Assembly: GCF_900101045.1 (NCBI RefSeq)
Contig: NZ_FNFN01000001.1
Span: 868,001 to 932,000, forward strand
Direction of reading: 5' to 3'
DNA length: 64,000 bases
Source of the DNA: Nocardioides sp. YR527
GTDB lineage: Bacteria > Actinomycetota > Actinomycetes > Propionibacteriales > Nocardioidaceae
The notes under the pieces were generated by a model. The model ran no database searches, was not told where the DNA came from, and saw only the letters and a list, made by a program, of their open reading frames with translations. Position 1 is the first letter of the stretch. Every line of letters begins with the position of its first letter. Below, one piece after another: positions 62,438-64,000 of this stretch. Both the position numbers and the translations under genes were made by a program.

Positions 62438-63054
62438 AGACCTCCATCTCCGCCGACGAGGTCGAGTCGACCCGCAGCGAGCGGTTCCTGGCGGTCGCAC
62501 TGACCGCCTTCCTGCTCGTCGGCACCGTCTGGTTCTACGTCAAGGTGGCCGGCTGGTGGCCGCTCTACATGGACTGGGACCAATGCAACAACGGCGAGAC
62601 GGCGTGCGAGATCCCTGGTCACGAAGCGATGCAGATCGGCATCCGCCTCGGCTTCGTCATCCTGCTCTGCCTGGTCGGGTTCTGGGTTCTCTACCGACTG
62701 CGCCGCAGCGGCTCGCGCTTCCTTCCGCTCGGCTTCGCGCTCGCCGCGACCGGGGTGATCATGGCCCTGGTCTTCGCCTTCCACTACACCTTCGAGTACG
62801 CCGACTTCGGGCCGCTCATTCTCTCCCTGCTCGGCGCCGCGGCCACCGTCGGCGTGTTCGTCGCCGTCCAGCGGCTCCTGGCCAAGCGGATCCCGGCCAT
62901 GCGCGTCCGCAAGGGCGACTGCCCCTACTGCGGCTATCCGACCCGCGGCAAGCACTGCGAGGGCTGCGGCCGCGAGACCATCGCCCCGTGCGCGACCTGC
63001 GAGGCCGACCGCCGGGTCGGCACGCTCCACTGCGTGGCGTGCGGCGCCGACTGA
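62434..63054 (+). CDS. Membrane protein with C-terminal zinc ribbons, coupled to an XRE regulator
   Basis: The 206-residue protein has four predicted helices at about 19-38, 66-86, 96-117 and 122-142. The C-terminal 60 residues contain two Cys pairs of zinc-ribbon type: CPYCGYPTRGKHCEGC and CATCEADRRVGTLHCVAC. An external loop after helix 1 has two further cysteines (DQCNNGETACEIPG). I do not recognise the family. Translational coupling to the XRE gene suggests a two-gene module. Confidence 0.78.
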   Translation: MKTSISADEVESTRSERFLAVALTAFLLVGTVWFYVKVAGWWPLYMDWDQCNNGETACEIPGHEAMQIGIRLGFVILLCLVGFWVLYRLRRSGSRFLPLGFALAATGVIMALVFAFHYTFEYADFGPLILSLLGAAATVGVFVAVQRLLAKRIPAMRVRKGDCPYCGYPTRGKHCEGCGRETIAPCATCEADRRVGTLHCVACGAD

Positions 63055-63076
63055 ACCCTCAACCTCAGGTTCAGAG

Positions 63077-63610
63077 TTAGCCCTGCACCGGGCGTACGGT
63101 CGCCCGGTGCAGCTTCATGAACTCGACGTAGCCGGGCGCGTTGAGCTCCAGGATCGCGGCGGGGTTGGTGCCGGGCTCGATCGTGCCGCGGATCTTGGCC
63201 GGGACCCCCATGACCAGCGAGTGGTCCGGGATCACGGTCCCCTCGACCACCATCGCGCCGGCCGCGACCAGGCAGCCGTCACCGATGGCGACCGAGTCGG
63301 AGACCACTGCCCCGTTGCCGATCAGCGACCCGGTCCCGATCCGGTCGCCGTGCACCACGCAGCCGTGCGCGACCGTGCTGTGCGGCCCCATCTCCAAGGA
63401 TGATCCGGGGCGTACGTGCAGCACCGAGTTGTCCTGCACGTTGGAGCCCTCGCCGATGATGATCGGCCCGACGTCGGCGCGCAGCACCGCCCCGTACCAG
63501 ACACTGGCGTTGGGCCCGAGGCGTACGTCACCGATCAGCGTCGCTGTCGGCGCCACCCAGGCGTCGGGGTGGATCTGCGGGCTCTTGCCGTCGAATTCGA
63601 AGATGTTCAT
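63077..63610 (-). CDS. Gamma-carbonic-anhydrase-like hexapeptide-repeat protein
   Basis: The 177-residue left-handed beta-helix protein has hexapeptide repeats from about 14 to 130 and the three zinc histidines in NSVLHV, TVAHG and VVHGD. Family members include active gamma-carbonic anhydrases and YrdA/PaaY-like proteins lacking known activity; acid-base residues cannot be judged here. ATG 63610 has AGGA 8 bases upstream. It starts 11 bases after the cation-efflux gene ends. Confidence 0.9.
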   Translation of the reverse strand: MNIFEFDGKSPQIHPDAWVAPTATLIGDVRLGPNASVWYGAVLRADVGPIIIGEGSNVQDNSVLHVRPGSSLEMGPHSTVAHGCVVHGDRIGTGSLIGNGAVVSDSVAIGDGCLVAAGAMVVEGTVIPDHSLVMGVPAKIRGTIEPGTNPAAILELNAPGYVEFMKLHRATVRPVQG

Positions 63611-63621
63611 CGACGCAGATC

Positions 63622-64000
63622 CTAGGCGTGCGCGCCGTCGGGACTGACGTGGAGGACCACGCTGGTCAGCCGCGGCAGTGCCTCCAGGAGATGCTCCTCG
63701 GCGTGGTGGGCGATGTCGTGCCCGGCAGAGACGGGCAGTTCGGCCGATACGGTGATGTCGCCGTCGGCGTGGAGGGTATGCCCGATCCACCGCAGCCTCA
63801 GGCTGCGGACCTCGAGCACGCCGTCCACAGCGCCGACCGCCTCCCGCGCCCTGCGTACGTCCTCCGGGGTGACCGCGTCCATCAGCCGGGCACCGACCTG
63901 CTTGAGCGCCGAGCGCAGAACGCCGAGGATCGCAATGGCGATCAGCAGCCCGATCACCGGGTCGGCCCACGGCAACCCGACGGCAACCCCGGCCGCACCG
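63622..64000 (-). CDS. Cation diffusion facilitator, C-terminal part (5' truncated by window edge)
   Basis: About 125 residues are visible before the stop at 63622. The last helix (VIGLLIAIAILGVLRSALKQVGARLMDA) leads into the cytoplasmic ferredoxin-like domain of CDF transporters (VDGVLEVRSLRLRWIGHTLHADGDITVSAELPVSAGHDIAHHAEEHLL, read in parts). CDF proteins export Zn, Co, Cd or Mn. The metal-binding membrane part lies outside the window. Confidence 0.85.
   Translation of the reverse strand, partial: GAAGVAVGLPWADPVIGLLIAIAILGVLRSALKQVGARLMDAVTPEDVRRAREAVGAVDGVLEVRSLRLRWIGHTLHADGDITVSAELPVSAGHDIAHHAEEHLLEALPRLTSVVLHVSPDGAHA

Overview
The window is a contiguous piece of a very GC-rich chromosome with dense, short-spaced, often ATGA/GTGA-coupled genes and many GTG starts. 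Gene order points to an actinobacterium: the block HAD phosphatase - small ORF - tlyA - nadK - recN - steA/steB - pyrG, the arginine operon, and infC-rpmI-rplT-rRNA methylase ... pheS-pheT all follow the order known from mycobacteria and Streptomyces, and a mycothiol-type maleylpyruvate-isomerase-family protein is present. A Nocardioides-like member of the Propionibacteriales is my best guess; this is inference. I found no rRNA, tRNA, CRISPR array, insertion sequence or phage gene.

Layout. 1-985: the 3' end of pepN, closed by a bidirectional terminator. 1089-9869 (- strand): HAD phosphatase, a 90-residue protein, tlyA, nadK, recN, a SteA-SteB fusion and pyrG. 9934-11510: DUF1015 protein and an SSB-like protein with overlapping stop codons. 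11636-19739 (- strand): argC-argB-argD-argF-argR-argG-argH-mpg, tightly coupled, with a putative ARG box/promoter before argC and no argJ. 19864-26207: MDMPI-family protein, LOG-family protein, a DrrAB-like drug-efflux ABC pair and a convergent SARP-type regulator (wHTH-BTAD-NB-ARC-TPR); the drrA promoter carries 11-bp-phased direct repeats typical of SARP sites. 26334-29572: a TetX-like FAD monooxygenase divergent from a GntR/TetR double-HTH regulator that is coupled to threonine aldolase. 29634-31844: acyltransferase-3/SGNH membrane protein.

31933-49723 is a conserved translation-gene neighbourhood (pheT, pheS, histidine kinase, TrmH-type methylase, rplT, rpmI, infC) into which two accessory blocks are set: an iron-siderophore ABC system plus nsrR-hmp (35828-41554), and a block with a Tat-exported Lcp-like (rubber oxygenase family) DUF2236 protein, an MFS exporter and a MerR regulator fused to a DNA-clamp-like domain (42715-46266). 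infC begins with the rare codon AUC and is preceded by a long leader with an intrinsic terminator and a matching anti-terminator segment.

49803-64000: small membrane protein, P-loop kinase, a quaternary-amine-type ABC importer coupled to a TauD-type dioxygenase, a frameshifted LysR gene, aldose epimerase with an ABC exporter-like pair, a secreted GDSL hydrolase, PH-domain protein - hisG - hisE, a coupled XRE regulator/zinc-ribbon membrane protein pair, a gamma-carbonic anhydrase and the end of a cation-efflux gene.

Two themes recur. Many lone genes show a TANNNT hexamer (often TAGCCT) 6-8 nt before the start codon, the signature of leaderless mRNAs. Intergenic spaces often contain long, near-perfect inverted repeats of unrelated sequence, and several 3' ends carry short tandem repeats that place TGA in all three frames.
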